A DNA stretch of 64,000 nucleotides, from positions 124,001-188,000 of the forward strand of contig JAETXT010000002.1 of NCBI GenBank assembly GCA_019188255.1, in the 5' to 3' direction. Every line of letters starts with the position of its first letter. The first letter of the stretch is position 1. Shown here piece by piece: positions 40,252 to 55,200 of the stretch. The DNA comes from Verticillium longisporum. Lineage: Eukaryota; Ascomycota; Sordariomycetes; Glomerellales; Plectosphaerellaceae. Under the pieces are notes generated by a model. It was not told the DNA's origin and ran no database searches. It saw nothing but the letters and a program-made list of their open reading frames with translations. Made by a program: the position numbers and the translations under genes.

Positions 40252-43200
40252 GTACTGTCGTAAATTCTTTCGCACAATTTGTTGTATAGTCCTGTTTGGG
40301 TTGGCTGTGAGTTGTTGCTTCCTATACCCTCGCAGCAGCAGCGTTAGCCATCTGCGTGAGCCGGCACACCGGCGTCCAAGATCAAGTACGGCATTAATTA
40401 AGTACATCCCTTGCGGATGGTGTCTATCTATCGTTCTCGTTCGTGCATGTCTTTTATCATCATGGTCATCCGTCGTGTTTCATGGCCGGCCGCATCATGT
40501 CAGCAATGCGCCTCCCCGCTTCAACCTCCACCCTTCCCTGACGAGCCAATATCCCGCCATCAACGGCGTCGTCAGCAGCGCCAAAACTCCACCCAGCACC
40601 CCTTTGAAGATTTGCGGCGTCCACGTCTCCTCGAAGAACCAGTCGCCGCCCCTTTTCTCGCCCACGGCGAGCAAGATGCCAACGGACGCCGGCCAGCAGA
40701 GCGCGAAACTGACCAGGATGATGACCAACACCCGCGGCGCCTGCTGCAGCAGCGACGCTGCGCCTCGCTTGACGTTCCCGCGCTTCGACGGCTTCTCACC
40801 GTCCGAGCTTTGCTTCTCGTTGTCAAGCATCAGGAACCAGCGGAGCAATGCGCTCGTCGGCTCGGCGATGAAGCCGATCGGCCGGATACCGCCCTTGCGC
40901 AAGTCGCGGTTCACGAGAACAGCTTCGAGGAGCCACGTGATGACGCACTGGAGGATAATGGTCAGGGCCCCGTCGCCGGCGAGGGTGTTTGGCAGCTGGA
41001 AGAGACGGATGGGGTTCTCGGTGGGATTTTTGCGTCGTGTACATTGCTGAAGACGTCAATTTTATTTTCTTTCTAGTTTCTTTTTTTGTTTTTTTCCATC
41101 GCCAGAAACGGCAAGTAGTAGGGGACGCACCATAGGCGATGGCAAAGTTGATGCCACCGGACAGGACGAGGGCGCCGAGCCCGTCGAGGATGAAGAGATA
41201 GATGAACTGGTGAGTCGACAGCTTGTCCGTGGCCTCCTTGCCGCCTCGGGCGTTGCCGGTGCTCTCGTTGGAAGGCCGGTCCGCTTCCGGATCTGTCGAC
41301 GCCGTGCCGTTTGTGTAGCCCGAGATTGCGGAATCGCGCTGCCGATCCATGGTGACGTCGAATCCTGCGAAACAGCATGCACTTCTCAGCCTTCACATAC
41401 ACGACAACATTGCGAACGCGTTGACGAGGGCTCAGCCCATCTTTAAACGATTGCTCTCCTTGGTCTCCCCGTCCGAAAGGGGGTCATCCTCTTGGTGTCA
41501 TTACGCTTCAGGCGCAAATCGCTGAGACTAGACCCAGGTGAGGTCGCTGGATGATCGCCGCTACATGCGCATTGGGACGTCTGCCGGGGGCTACCCTGGA
41601 CCCCCCTCGGCGGCCTGATTGGCAGCCCGCGGTGCAGTGAAGGGGGAGAAAAAAAGTCGGTCGAGGGTTCCCTCCCACTGCCGGGCTCACGCGGTGTGGT
41701 GGGATGATTCGCAGGGCCGGGTCACGGGCCATGGACGGGTCTTGGTCGTTTGTCGGTGGTGCGCCCAAATTTGCGTGCGAGTCAGCGGATGGGAGTGTCT
41801 CTGGGAGATTTGGCAAAAGCGCATGATGCGCTAGTGAGGCGTTTGGTGTGTTCGCCTGGACGCTTGACGGGTTGACTCCGCCCTCACACGTTGTTGTCTT
41901 TGTTGGTTCTTGAGAATCATGTCTCGATGTCCCTCTGTGCCAACGAGAATGCGATGGGACAATGCAACGCGAGGTGACCACCCCTCATTCGAAGGTGACG
42001 TGGTAGCTGCATTAGATGCCTTCCGCTTTGCACTGCGGGTATGTCTTTCGGGTTTCGGCACAAAGCCTCTGCCCACGTTTGGATTTGCTCACAGGTACGC
42101 GATGTTGGCCAGCTGCGAAGCTTGAGCGCATTGAAATGCCGAAACGAAGTGAGCACGCGTGCAACCCACCAGTATCTCGCGAGACTGGCTGAAATTATGC
42201 CTGCATTATTCCGTGGTGCTGAATGGTGCCAATGGGCTATCTGTCTGGCTTACATGGTCTTTTACGACTTCGCAGCCCGTCGCTGCAGACTCGAGCACAT
42301 CAGGTGTCTTGAGGCCTACCAAAACAGAAGATGCAGCTCTGAGCATGTTGGTGGTTCTGTGTCACGAAACCACGTCTTGCTCCCGTCCTGGGGCACCACG
42401 TTATGCTGTTGCCCTGCGTCTCGCCCCATTCGACTTGTCTGCGTACCGGCGGGCCTGCCTACCAAGGATGGATCTTCGCCAGTCATGGTGATTTATCCTG
42501 TTGATTCGAAGATCCGCTCATAGAATCGCCTGGTATTGTCTCGGGCTGTCTCTCCCTGGGCAATCTGCAGAATGATTTTCCTGGAAAGTCCGGCTACATT
42601 GTCTTTGCCTCGAACTCCTTTCCGATCTCGTGAATCTCTAGTCTTCGTCATTTAGGTACGACGACGGCCGTTCCGGGTGATTTGGTCGGTTTGCCTGAAC
42701 AAACCCTGCTCAGTTGCCAGAGCTTAGGAACGTGGCGTGGCGAGTTCGGCAATCACGCTGATGAACTGGTTTATATTGAGCTCTCTGATGCGACTCGTCC
42801 AAAGAAGCACTGGCAAGAATGAAAGTACCAGCGCTTATGCGAAATGGAGATTGTGAGAACTCAAAAGAAATCGACAGGTGCGAGCGAGGCTGCTAAGCCC
42901 AATACCTGCTCTTCTATGGGCGTGTATATCGAGCCTAGGCGTCAACATATATCATCCCGACGCACATTCAACGGAAATGCTTTACTTCAATAAGCTGCGG
43001 GGAGGCATTTCCAGATACCGTCCCGTAGTTCTACTCCCTGGGTAAGCCTTTGGTTTGCAAGAATTGCTTGAATGGGTTCGCCAACATTGTAGCGACGAAA
43101 TATTCCTGAAACGTCACGCACACGGAGAGGTCAGGCAATATCCTGAGTACGAGGGTACAGCCAGAATCTAAGTTTCTCAACGAGGTCATAAGCATCCTTT

Positions 43201-46200
43201 CAATGCATGGCAGGACAATCCGAGCGCAGCATCATCCGCATTCTGCTGGTAAGGTATTTCACGGTTTTCGGGACCAGCGTCCTCGGAATTAAGTCCCAAG
43301 TAGAGGAACATAGTCCTAACGCTGAACATTGTGCATTGAAAACTTAGCATCGGAAAGACCCTGTTAAGATATCCCGCCTATTCACTAAGGTGAAGCCGCG
43401 TTTGAACGCCTGATTTAGGTGTCGTCGCTGGGCCGAGACAACGTTCGTCCTCATCAGTCCCAGGCGCTATAAATGCAGCAGTGACAAAATATACTCATCA
43501 GGATTCTCGAATCTGAATATTTCCCAGTCTTGATCCTCAGAAGATCTTGGAGTGCCTAGACCAGCAACTGGAAGGAGAAAGATACCGTGACATTTGTTCA
43601 ACTTTGTTATTGAACCTCAACCTTCGAGGCTAGATGTCCATCAAGGTCCCAGATTTATCAGTTTAGAATGGAGAAAATGGAGATCTCAACCTCCAGGCCA
43701 TTCATCTTCGTGCGATCACACCATTTAGATGAGTTCTCAAACTCCGTCTGAATACAGAATGCTGTCACCACTATATCGATTGATGAACCTCTCGACATGG
43801 TAAGAATATTAGAGATAACCAGGCTCAATCGATGACTGGAAAGTCTTCCCCATAATGTTTAATTTCCTTCAAACGGGTTGGCCACTTTTTGTCGAGTTCG
43901 AGCTTGCAGAGGTAAACATCAGCATGCATGATTACTCATCCGTCGATCCGCTGGTCTCACCTTTGGCTGACGGCGTAGAGACGAGCGTCCCAGGAACACT
44001 CATTGAGTTGAAATGCACATCTTGAACATCACTCCGTCTGAAGAGCGGTGTGCGGATTTGACTTGTCGGTCAAAATTGCCAGGAACCCCGAAAACGCCAC
44101 ATCCTCGCCGAAATCGAATATTTGACGAGAGTGTCCCGATCTTGTGCGGCCCAACATCAATGCGCAATTTTCGTCGCATGAATGGCCGTGGTGACATCGT
44201 CCATCTGATCATGCGGCCGCTCCCTGATCGACTGGCTGTGTGGAGTAGAGCGACATCGGATCAGCCAAGACCTATACTACACATCTTATGATCGCGTGAG
44301 TCCCGATGTAACTGCCACAGCAATGCTCCCGGGCGTCTCTCCAGATCAACGCAGCAGTCCACGGACAGCGGGAGATGCTCGATGCGTGCTACAGCTCGGT
44401 ACCAAATGACAACCTGTGGAGCCTTTTCACGTAACCTCAGTGTCAAGGAGTCTTGTGCAACGAGTGAAGGGTTCAACTGTTGGTCTCTTGGGGGTCTCTA
44501 GGAAGATAGAATAATCGATACCCTTCTCTAAATCTTAGTCCGTTGACCTTTCTTATAACTATTCCCTCACTGCGCTCGGTCCTCTCTTCTTGATTCCTAC
44601 GATCAAACAACAGGCGATCCCCTGTTGGTCTCATACCTCCCTCAGGTCCTGACATGACGCCCCGTCTCTCTCTTTGCTTCGTCCCGAAGCATGATATAAT
44701 GTTTAGGTTGAAGGTCCCTGTTGAGTTCCAGGTGGTTCTCTCTTAGGCTGTTTGGTATTGTCTGGTCTAAAGACGTCTGTGTGTTCTGGGTTTCTGTCTG
44801 GTTCTCAAGTGTCTGTCTCAATGAGCACCTCCTGCTGACTAGCTGGGGTTTCTGGGTTGGTTCTTTGTTGTCTGATGGCTGTAGTTTGGTGCTTCTATGT
44901 GTCTTTCTTCTCGTCTTGGTTCTGCTTCTTGTTCTTCCGTTGTTCTTACTTGGTAATCTGATGGTTCTCTTCTGTGGCTGATCAGCGGGTGGTGGCCTGC
45001 CAGTGTAGTCTTGCTGTTCTGATGTTCTTCTGTTCTCCTTCTTTGTCTCGGTTCTGCCTAGTTATTCTTGTATTGTTCTGTTCTCAAATGGCAATCTGAT
45101 AGGCTTCTTCTGTGGCTGATCAGCAGTTGCTCGCCTTTCAGTGTGGACTTGCTGATCTGTTGTTCTTCGTTCTTTCCTTTCTTGCTGTTTGACTCGGTGA
45201 ATGGCTATTGTTCCAGGGCAGCCTATTGTGGGTTTCCGGTATATCTGTGGGAGGATTTTCTGACTGTTGTTTCCGTCTTTTCTTCTTCTTCAGCGACAAC
45301 AACGACGACGACGGTATTCCTCCCCTCCTCAATACTACCCTTATATCTTTCATGGTGATCCCTTGGCGACTGGCTGTTGTATGGTTGCTGACTGGGTGTG
45401 GTTCTTAGATCGATTCCGGTTTTCCAATTCTTCGACGAGAACAACTTGTAAGTCTGCTGGTGTCTGCCTGTTGATTGCCTGCTGATTGAAAGCGGTAGTA
45501 CTATTATTCAAACAATTTCCTGCTCGTAAGTTACCCTCAACGTTTCCCCCGCGGTTCAATGGCTGATCAGCTGTAGAGCAATGGCTCCTCTTCCTCCCAA
45601 CCCTCGCCGGGAGCCCGGACAGGCGTACTCCGCCAGAGACCTGCCGTGCCTCCGCTGCTGCGACCGTATGTGCAAGCAGTTTAATCCCGCCACGAGCGGG
45701 GAGTACCCTTGCTGCGAGGAGGACGCCAGTAAGTGAGCTGCTGTCTGGCTGTTGATTGTCGGCTGATCGTTTGCGTAGCTGGTTCCGCCAAATGCTCCTA
45801 CTGTGGAGCAGCCCAGGGAGGTAAGCCGTGCCTCGCCGTAAGTTGCCCCCTTTTGTTCCCCTGTTGTCTGGCAGCTGATCCCCTGTAGGTGCCCGTCAAG
45901 CACCAGGCCGCCATGCGCGCCCTCAAGTTGGCCACTGAGGCCGTAGCCAAGAATGGCTACACCGGTGTCTTCAAGGTGAGTAGTGCCCACCTGCTGGATA
46001 CCTGTTGTTCGGGTGCTGACAGATTTCTTTTGACCAATTTCGACATGGCCAAGACCGCCGGCCAGAAGGCCCTCCAAAAGGGCAAAAACGACAAGGCGCT
46101 GAGCGCCGAGAAGCGTGCTGCTGCCGATCAGCAGGAGGCTGGCGAGTACTCTGCTCGCCGCCTCGCCGCCGCCGATCGTCTCGCCCAGGCCGCCGAGCGC

Positions 46201-49200
46201 TCTGCCGCCGCCGCCGAGGTCTCCGCCGCTGCCCTGCAGCAGATTGCCGGTTCTCTCGCCAAGCTGGTCACCATCCAGTCCGAGATCCGGGAGAATTACA
46301 CCCTGGTCGTAAGTCGCTTGCTGGTTACCTGCTGTTTGCCTGCTGATAATCTACCAGAATCATGATGCTCTTGTTGGCGCCGCCGATGATGAGGAGGATG
46401 GCGAGAACCAGGAAGGTGATGGCGAGGTGGCGGCTTGAGAACCGCCGGTGGTCCGCTGGTGCTCCCCTGTTGCTTGGTTTTTCTTTTGCTTTTTTTTTTT
46501 TTGTTATTCTTCCTCAGGAGTAGGGCCGGGGGCCAGACCACCCCTGAATACCAATTGGGTTGCTGTTGATCCGCTGCTGCTCTTCCTTGTGATTGTTCAT
46601 ATGTCTTGACGAGGTCGTCTGCCACGTTTCGCCGCAGTTCCCACGAATTCTCGCTTTCTGGGTATCCTTCCCACTTGATGAGGTACTGCCGATTGCGTGG
46701 TGGTCCCCTGTGGTTAACTATTCTCTCGACTGCGTATACGTCTTCTGTTCCCATGGCTGGTAGTATCTTGTTGACCCGTGGCTGAGGTAGTGGTTGGTTT
46801 TCTCTGCCTTTCCAATTTTCTAAGCACGATACGTGGAATACGTTATGTACTTTGTAGCTGGGGGTAGCTGTAGCCTATATGCTAGACCATGGCTACCTAT
46901 CTTCTCAGTAATTCTAAATGGTCCGAGGTATTTATCGGACAGCTTCTTGCTGGGTCTCTGCTGTTTAATCGTTCTCGTGGAGAGGAGAACTAGGTCTCCT
47001 ACCTCGTATTCTTTCCGAATTCTTCCTCGGTTGTAATAGCGGGCCTGGTGTCTGCTGCTAGTCTCCAAGAGTCCACGGATTGTCTTTCTCTTGGTCATCC
47101 ACTGGGCTGCTTGCAGTTCTGCTGTCTCTGAGTTCCCTTGTCGTCGCGTGGCTCGGCCTAGGTCCCCCGGTCCGGCCGGGTTGTATCCCATTAGTGCTTC
47201 TGCTGGTGATTGCTGGATTGTTGTGTGGAATGATGTGTTATATACGAATTCCGCCATAGGGAGTAGGGAAATCCAGTCCGTTTGTTCGTAGTTGCAGAAC
47301 ACTCTGAGGTAGTGTTCCAGGTTCTGATTCTGTCGTTCTGTCTGGCCGTCGGTCTGTGGGTGGAAGGCTGTTGAGAGTCGTCTCTTTGTTCCCATCATCT
47401 TGCACAAAGTCGTCCAAAACTTGCTGGTGAACAGTGACCCTCTATCCGAGACCATGCCTTTTGGGAGGCCATATCTCTTGAACACGTGGTCCCATAGCGT
47501 GGTTGCTAGACCGGCTGCTGTGAGTCCACTGCTGGTTGGTACGTATGTGGCATGCTTTGTGAAGCGGTCCACGATAACTAGTATAGCGTCTTGTTTGCCG
47601 ACCTTAGGGAGTCCTGTAATGAAGTCCATGGATATTTCCTCAAAGGGACCGTTGGGTGGCGGTAGGCTGCCTAATTGGCCGTACGGCTTGTGGTGTCGGG
47701 GTTTTGTTGTCTGACACATTGGGCATGTGGGGACATATTCCTTAACATCTTTGGTTAAGTTGTTCCAGAAGTATGTATTTTTAAGCCGGGCAATAGTCTT
47801 CCTGACTCCTTGGTGCCCCGCTGTTGGGCTATCGTGGGCTTGCTGTAGGATTTCGTTTCTGAGGGCCTTGTCCTGTGGAATAAAGATCTTATTCTTAAAG
47901 GTTAGTAGGCCACTTGCTTCTGTTTGCCAGTCGGGCAGCCTTTGCTCCTTTCTTGCCCCACAGAAGGTGTCATTTCCCTGGGCTTCTAGGATAGCTTCTT
48001 CAATGGGTCTGTTGTCTGGCTGCTGGTCTGTCGCGGTGATAGCCCCGACGATATTAAGGAATCGTTTTGTCCACGACGGTAGGTGATGTGCCCTCGCCTG
48101 CTCCTGTTCTCCTGACTTGGCTTGTGGTCGGGCCTCCTAGAGAGGCCATCCGCCGGGTTCCTGTTGCCTGCCCGGTATTCGATGGTGAAGTCGAACTCTG
48201 ATAGCGCTTGTAACCATCTTCCCTGTCGTCCTGAGATCTTCGGTTTTTCTATGAGATATTTGTGGTTAAGGTGGTCGGTTAGGACCTCAACTGTTGATCC
48301 ACTGTAGGCAAGGTATTGTCTCCATATCTTGAAAGACTCCACGATCGCCATCATTTCTGCTTCTGGCGTATCGTATCGTAGCTCTGCACCTTTAAGCTTT
48401 TTGAAAAGTACGCAACCGGTTTCCAGCAGCCGTTCTCCAGTTGAGACAGGACTGCTCCAATTGCGAAGTTTGATGCATCGGGCTCAATTCTCGTTTTTAA
48501 TCTGTTATCGAAGTGCCGGAGGATAGGAGCCCTCGTGAACATGAACTTCAGTTTTTGGAAGGCTGCTAGGTCAGTGGTATTCAGCTGGAAGTCTGCTGCT
48601 GGTTGTTCGGCGTTCTTGCTAGTTAGGGGGCCGCGATTTTCGAGTAGTTCTTGATGAAACGCCTATAAAAGCCCGTAAACCCAAGGAATCCTTGGAGGTC
48701 TTTTAGGGATCGGGGGTCGGCCAGTCCCTCACTGCGGCAATTCGTTCTTCCGCAACGTATACGCCTGTAGGGGAGATCATGAACCCTAGAAACTCTACCG
48801 TTGTCGTGCTAAAGTCGCATTTTTCTGGATTTACGTAGAGGTTCCATTCTCGAAGTCTTCTAAGTACCGCTCTGGTGTTCCGCTGGTGTTCTTCTGGTGT
48901 TGTTGAGTATATCAAGATATCGTCCATATAAACGACGCATATTGTGTCCACGAGGCCGGCTAGTGCCTTGTTGATGTATGCCTGGAAGGTGGCTGGTGCG
49001 TTCGCGAGGCCGAATGGCATAACAAGGTATTCGAAGTGGCCGTATTTTGTTCTAAATGCCGTTTTCCACTCGTCCCCTGTTTTGATGCGTAGTCGGTGAT
49101 AAGCATCTTTCAGGTCCAGTTTCGTGAATAACCTGGCTGTTGCCAACCGGTCGAGTAGCTCGTGGATAAGCGGGAGGGCGGTGCGGTCTTTCTTCGTGAT

Positions 49201-52200
49201 CTTATTGAGTCCCCTATAGTCGACGCACATCCTGAGCTTGCCACCCTTCTTTGGGACAAACAGTACGGGGGCACCAGCAGGGCTAGTGGAGTGTCTGATC
49301 CATCCCTTTTTAACGAGTCGTTTACGTATTCCCTCAGTGTTTCCAATTCCTTTTCTGCTAGGGCGTAGATGGGTCCGAAGGGTGGTTTCTTTCCGTCCTC
49401 GAGTTCTATCGAATGATCCCATTGGTGATGCTGCGGCAGGGTTGCTGCTTGTTCAACATCGAATACGTCCCTGAACTCGTGGTATTTCGCTGGGACTATG
49501 GCGGGTGGCTCGTTTCTCTTGTTGTGCTCCTGCGGGGTGCCGTGGGGAGCCCATACATTCTGTGGTATGATTGAGGCTACCGTTAGGGATTGGTGGATTG
49601 CGCTCCTGATTTGTTTTCTTGTCGATATGATTCTGATGTCTTGTTTCCTGATGGGGTATCTCCAGTGGCCCCGCAACCAGTCGTTTATCGGCTGTACCTG
49701 GGCCAGCCAGGGTCTTCCTAAGATGACGTCGTACCCGTTCGCAATATTGTCTGCTACCGTGTACTCTGTTGTCATCATGCGCTTTGTCCCGGGGTCATCC
49801 GTTACTCGGCTGGTGATCCTTTTTCGCCGTAGGTGCTTGTCTCCCTGTTTCGGAATGCCCCACCTAGCTTGCCCTGCTTTTCCCCCAGCTGTTCTCCGGC
49901 TTCCCTTAGGAGGTCGCTGCTGATGACGTTGACATCGGCTCCTCCGTCTAGCATTGCCTCTCCCTTAACCCAACTATTGCCAATACGTAGTTCAATAGTT
50001 GCTTCGTACCGTTTTGGTCTCGGGAGCGGCGGTTCTTCCTATTGGGGGTCTCCTGTTGTTCTTCCCCCAAGCGGTTCGCGGTTTGCCGCCGAGTGCCACT
50101 TACACGACTTATGCGTGTGGCCTTGTTTTCCGCAACTTGTACACGACGCCTCTGGGCAGCTGCTAGCGTAGTGTCCATGCTTGTTGCAATTGTAGCACCT
50201 GACGTCGTCTAGGGCCTCGGGCCTTCTTCTGTCTGTCTGCCGCTGTTCTGTTGTTGGCCCGTGAGGTGTGGTGGATTGGTTCGGCCAGCTACCTGGTTTT
50301 CGGTCGTCTCTTCCTTGCGGTTGCTCGTCGGCTGTTCTTCCGTGGGTCTTGTTTTGGGTCTGTCGCGGGTTGTCTCGGCTTCTCTCCTCATTATCCCAGC
50401 GTTGTTTCAGGCTTCTCTTAGTCCGCAGTAGGGTCTCTGCCCTCTTAGCTGCTCCATTTAGCTCTGTTCTTGTGCGGGGAATTCCCTGGGCCATGATCTG
50501 TTGCACAAGATCTGGGTCAAGTTTCGCAAGCAAAAGCGTTACCCTGTAGATCTGCGGCAGGGGTTCGGGTAGCTCCGCTTCCAGGCTATCGTAGGCGTCC
50601 ACAAAGTCTTGGTATTTCTGACCAGGGGCTTGAAACCGCTGATCCCGCCCATGTAGTTTGATGATTGTCTGGAGCACTCGGGTATCATCGTCGTCCACGT
50701 CGCCCTTTAGCCAGGCCCCCATTGCTCTCCAGGTGACTTCGTGGATGGACCCGTATTCTGTCTGTACATGCGATGTCCATCTCCGCTGCAAGGCATCAGT
50801 GAGGCAGTTGCTCGCGTATGCGACTTTGTCGATATCTCTGCGGAAACTCTTCTCGTCGAGCTGGAATCGCACGTCGAGGCTAAACAAGAAGGTATTAAGT
50901 TCCGACCAGGACGTCCCCTTGTACCGAATAGCTGGTAGTTGTATCTTCGTGAAGGGCGTGCCTTGTGGTTCTTCGTAGGGTGTTGCCCTAAGTGCTGGTG
51001 CTGGTCTGCTGGTTGCTCCCGGTGGTGGGCTTGTTGGGTCTCCCCTTCGGAGCGCGGCTAGTTCTTCGTGTTTCCTTTTCCTTGCGAGTTTACGCCGTTC
51101 TTCCTCTAACTGTCGGTCCAGTTCCTCGTCTGTGATCAACAGCAGGTCATCGAGTGTATCATTCTCGGTATCTTGTCCTTGTTCTGTATCGGGTCTTGAT
51201 TGCATTGGTTCTTCGGTGTTCTCCGTCTGCTGTCCTGCAGCAGCCTGTCTTCTGGTACTCCGCACGTCTCTGGTCGACATATTGTCCCAACGGTCGTCGC
51301 TCCCCAGGGGTAGATCGATTATTATGTCAAGGAGTCTTGTGCAACGAGTGAAGGGTTCAACTGTTGGTCTCTTGGGGGTCTCTAGGAAGATAGAATAATC
51401 GATACCCTTCTCTAAATCTTAGTCCGTTGACCTTTCTTATAACTATTCCCTCACTGCGCTCGGTCCTCTCTTCTTGATTCCTACGATCAAACAACAGGCG
51501 ATCCCCTGTTGGTCTCATACCTCCCTCAGGTCCTGACACTCAGCTTCACACCTACAGATCCGTGACTTAGTCTGTGTCCACAGAGTAAGCATGCCGGCAC
51601 TTGCGAGGCTCAGCTGTCATTGAAGCCGGCAGAAGAAAAGGAATCAAGGACACAAACGGGGGGGCCGACGTGGGGGATGTCATAGTCATAGGAGCCGTAC
51701 CACTGCTGCTGCTGTGAACGGCCAAGAACGCCCAAGCAGCCGACATCTCGGAGGCGGGTAAAGAACCGTCTGCCGAGACGCTTTTCTTGGTGGAGGACAA
51801 TATACAAGAGGCAGAAAAGAGGACCGAGAGCGAGGTCCCGGGGTCCAGAAGACGCGCAATAAGGATGGAGGCTGGCAGGGAAGTCGAGGGCCGGACCACC
51901 AGTACGGCGTTGTCGGCTCGATTACCGCAAGTTACCCTGAGGTGACATGCTGGCGGAGCCAACGGTATCAGGAGAAGACATAATGATGACCATCTTGTGA
52001 GATAGCATACACTGCAGAAGGGTCAGACACGACGCAAAGAAAGGATTGCAGTGTTTGACAGCAGCGGCTAGCGCCTGGGCTACAATCTCGGTAGGACAAC
52101 CCGATCGACGTCATTATTTAGTGCGAAATTGAGGTGGAGCTCTGCATCGGGCTCTGGGCACTAAGGATAGACGAGGCCGCCGCGAGTTGCAGGTAAATTG

Positions 52201-55200
52201 AGTCAGTACGGGGAGGGCGTAGCCAAAGACGCCCTCCCCCGTCCCCTGTTTCAGGAGAGCAGCGGCTCGAGCTTGGGACTATTGGAGCGAATAGGATTGG
52301 GTATATCGATTGAAGGTGATCCCTCATTGGCCATTATTCTCGTCAGCCCGCTTAGAGTGTCTACCCCTTAAAGAGTGGGACTCTAATACAGGTGTGGTCG
52401 ATGGGACTGCTAGGATTTTCTGGGATTTTCTGGGATTTTCTGGGATTTTCCCAAGGGGCTTTACGACCACATGGCCTACCATCCAAGTAAGCTTCTTTCA
52501 TAGCGCCGCCACTATACTCATGGGTGTAAAGAGTATGCCATGATGGCTGGACAGCACCTGGGAAGCTTCAACAGACGGGAAGCCTGCGAAAACCCCGCAG
52601 CCGTTGTCTTTACGGTAGATTAAGTCAACACGGCAGACCAACAGTTGATCGTTACGACGGCCAGTCCGCCTGGAATAGAGTGCCCGACCCAAGGACAGCC
52701 CCCTGACCTCGACCTCCAAAGTTCGTTGTGTCCAAGACGTTAGCCCCAACGTCGTCAGGCTGTCACTGTCACAGACGCCACCTCTCTCCACCAGTTTCCT
52801 TCCTTCTCCTCGCCTTTCTCATCTGCTTCATGCCGCCAGCGTCGCCGACCCCCGTCCGCCCAGCCCCCAGTGCACCATGGCCAGCCCGGCGACCAAGCTC
52901 TTTTCGGCTTGAGCCGCCGTTCCATCGTGGAGCTGCGCGTCTGGTACGATTTGATCGCATGGCATCGTCGGGTCCTCGCATTTGCCAGCCCGGGAAGAGC
53001 GCCTGATGTGACGCTGGCAGCTTGGACAACGGCCGCGTCTGAGCATTTGCGCATCACCGCTCGTTCTCGTGGGGCTTGGTCAGCCAATCCAGCGAGCAAA
53101 AATGGCGGCCGAGCGGGAGCGAAAATCATGCTTGTTCGTCTGATCTCGTGGATGAAGTGCGAGAAGAAAGCGATCACCCCAGCCCAGGCCGCCCCTCTTC
53201 ACCCCTGCTTTGCTTCCCCTGCCAAGCCTTAATTGCTCCTGGACCTCTTCATCGGCCCCTCTTTCGTACGCATCTAGAGGCAACTAGCTGGCGCTCGCCT
53301 GATCCCTGACCCTGCCGCTGCGACCAAGGCCGCTCGCTTGCCCAGCGCGCGCTTCATTTGCGATGAAACAGCATGAGAATCCTCGGCCATGCGGCCGGTC
53401 TGGTGGGCATTTTCCCAGCCTGTTTGCACTTTTTCCGCCGCCCTGAGCCTATCGGCTGCCGCTCAAAGCCCATCACCCCGTGCTGATGTGCCAAGAACTC
53501 CCTGCAGGGGAGCTGCGCTCACGCGCATGGGTCTGGACTGGAATCATGGACGCGTCTGGCGCCAGATCCCGAAGATGACAGGGGAGAACCATCAACAACG
53601 CCGTCTCCTCATGGCAGCCGTCGTCCGTGGGGTGATGACACCAACGTAGCTCAGCCGGTGGCACAGCAGATGAGCCAGAAGGATAGCAGAAGGAATCGGT
53701 CGGCATGTCCCCACGTCCGCGTCTGCTCACGATGGGATATAAGGACTCGACCTCACCACTCTCCAAAGGCTTTTTCTCCTCCTCTCTCTTCACCAGGCTT
53801 TCAATCGCAGTTTTTCATTACTACATTCTCTTTTTTCGCAACGGGATCATTCCTTCTTCTCTTGCACATTCATTCTTTTGAACTTCATTGACTGAAGTAT
53901 TCACATTCTTTCTGCCAGCGGCATCTTCAACTACCAACTCCATCTACCAAAACACCAACCAAACCACCAACTCCCAACTTTTGGAAACTTTCTGCAAAAA
54001 TGCCTTCCTTCAAGACCAACGCTCTTCTTTCCGCCGTTGCTGGCGCCGCCTCCGTCATGGCCCACGGCCACGTCGAGAGCATCATCGCCGACGGCACCCA
54101 GTACGAGGCTTTCGGCCTGTCCAACGCCTACAACGCCAACCACGCCCCCTCGTCGGCTGGTCCACCACCGCTCTTGACAACGGCTTCGTCGCCCCCTCCG
54201 CCTTCGGCACCGGCGACATTGCCTGCCACCGCGGCGCCACCAACGCCGAGGGCACCGCCGTCGTCGCCGCCGGTGGCGAGATCTTCCTCCAGTGGGACAC
54301 CTGGCCCGAGTCCCACAAGGGTCCCGTCATCGACTACCTCGCCTCGTGCGGCAGCGGTGACTGCACCACCGTCGACAAGGCCTCGCTCGAGTTCTTCAAG
54401 ATCGCCGAGGTCGGCCTCATCTCCGGCGCCGGCTCCTCCGGCACCTGGGCCTCTGATGTCCTGATCGAGCAGGGCAACGGCTGGCTCGTCAAGATCCCCG
54501 CCACCCTCGCCGCCGGCGACTACGTCCTGCGTCACGAGATCATTGCTCTCCACGCCTCCGGCCAGCCCGACGGGGCCCAGAACTACCCCCAGTGCATCAA
54601 CATCCGCGTCACTGGCGGTGGCTCCGAGCTCCCCACCGGCACCGTCGCCACCTCGCTCTACACCGCCGAGGACGCCGGTATCCTGTACGACCTCTACTCC
54701 TCCACCTCGTACGAGATCCCCGGCCCTGCCGCCCCCGCCATCGCCTCGGCCGTTGAGCAGGCTGTCCCCGCTGCCACCGCCACCTCCCCCGCCGTTGTTG
54801 GTGGTGGCTCCGGCTCCGCCCCTGCTCCCGCTCCTTCTTCCCCCGCCGAGACCGAGACCCCCACGGCCCCCGTCGAGACCGAGGCTCCCGTCGCCCCCGC
54901 TCCCTCTGCCCCTGTCGAGGAGCCCAGCGCCCCTGCTCCCTCTGCCCCCGTTGAGGAGCCCACCGCTCCCGCTCCCGTCCCCAGCGCCCCCGTCGAGGAG
55001 CCCGTCGAGGAGCCCACCCCCGAGGTCCCCGCCGAGTGCCCTGCCGCCGCCCGCCGCCGCGCCCGCCGCGCCGCTCGCCGTGCCCGTCGCCACGCCCGTG
55101 ACGTCCAGGCCGCCCGCCTCTAAATGCGCCAGTCTCTCTCGACGAGCCGCAAACGGGAGAGGACCAGTTCCTCTCCTGACCTCTTCTTTTGAAGGATAAA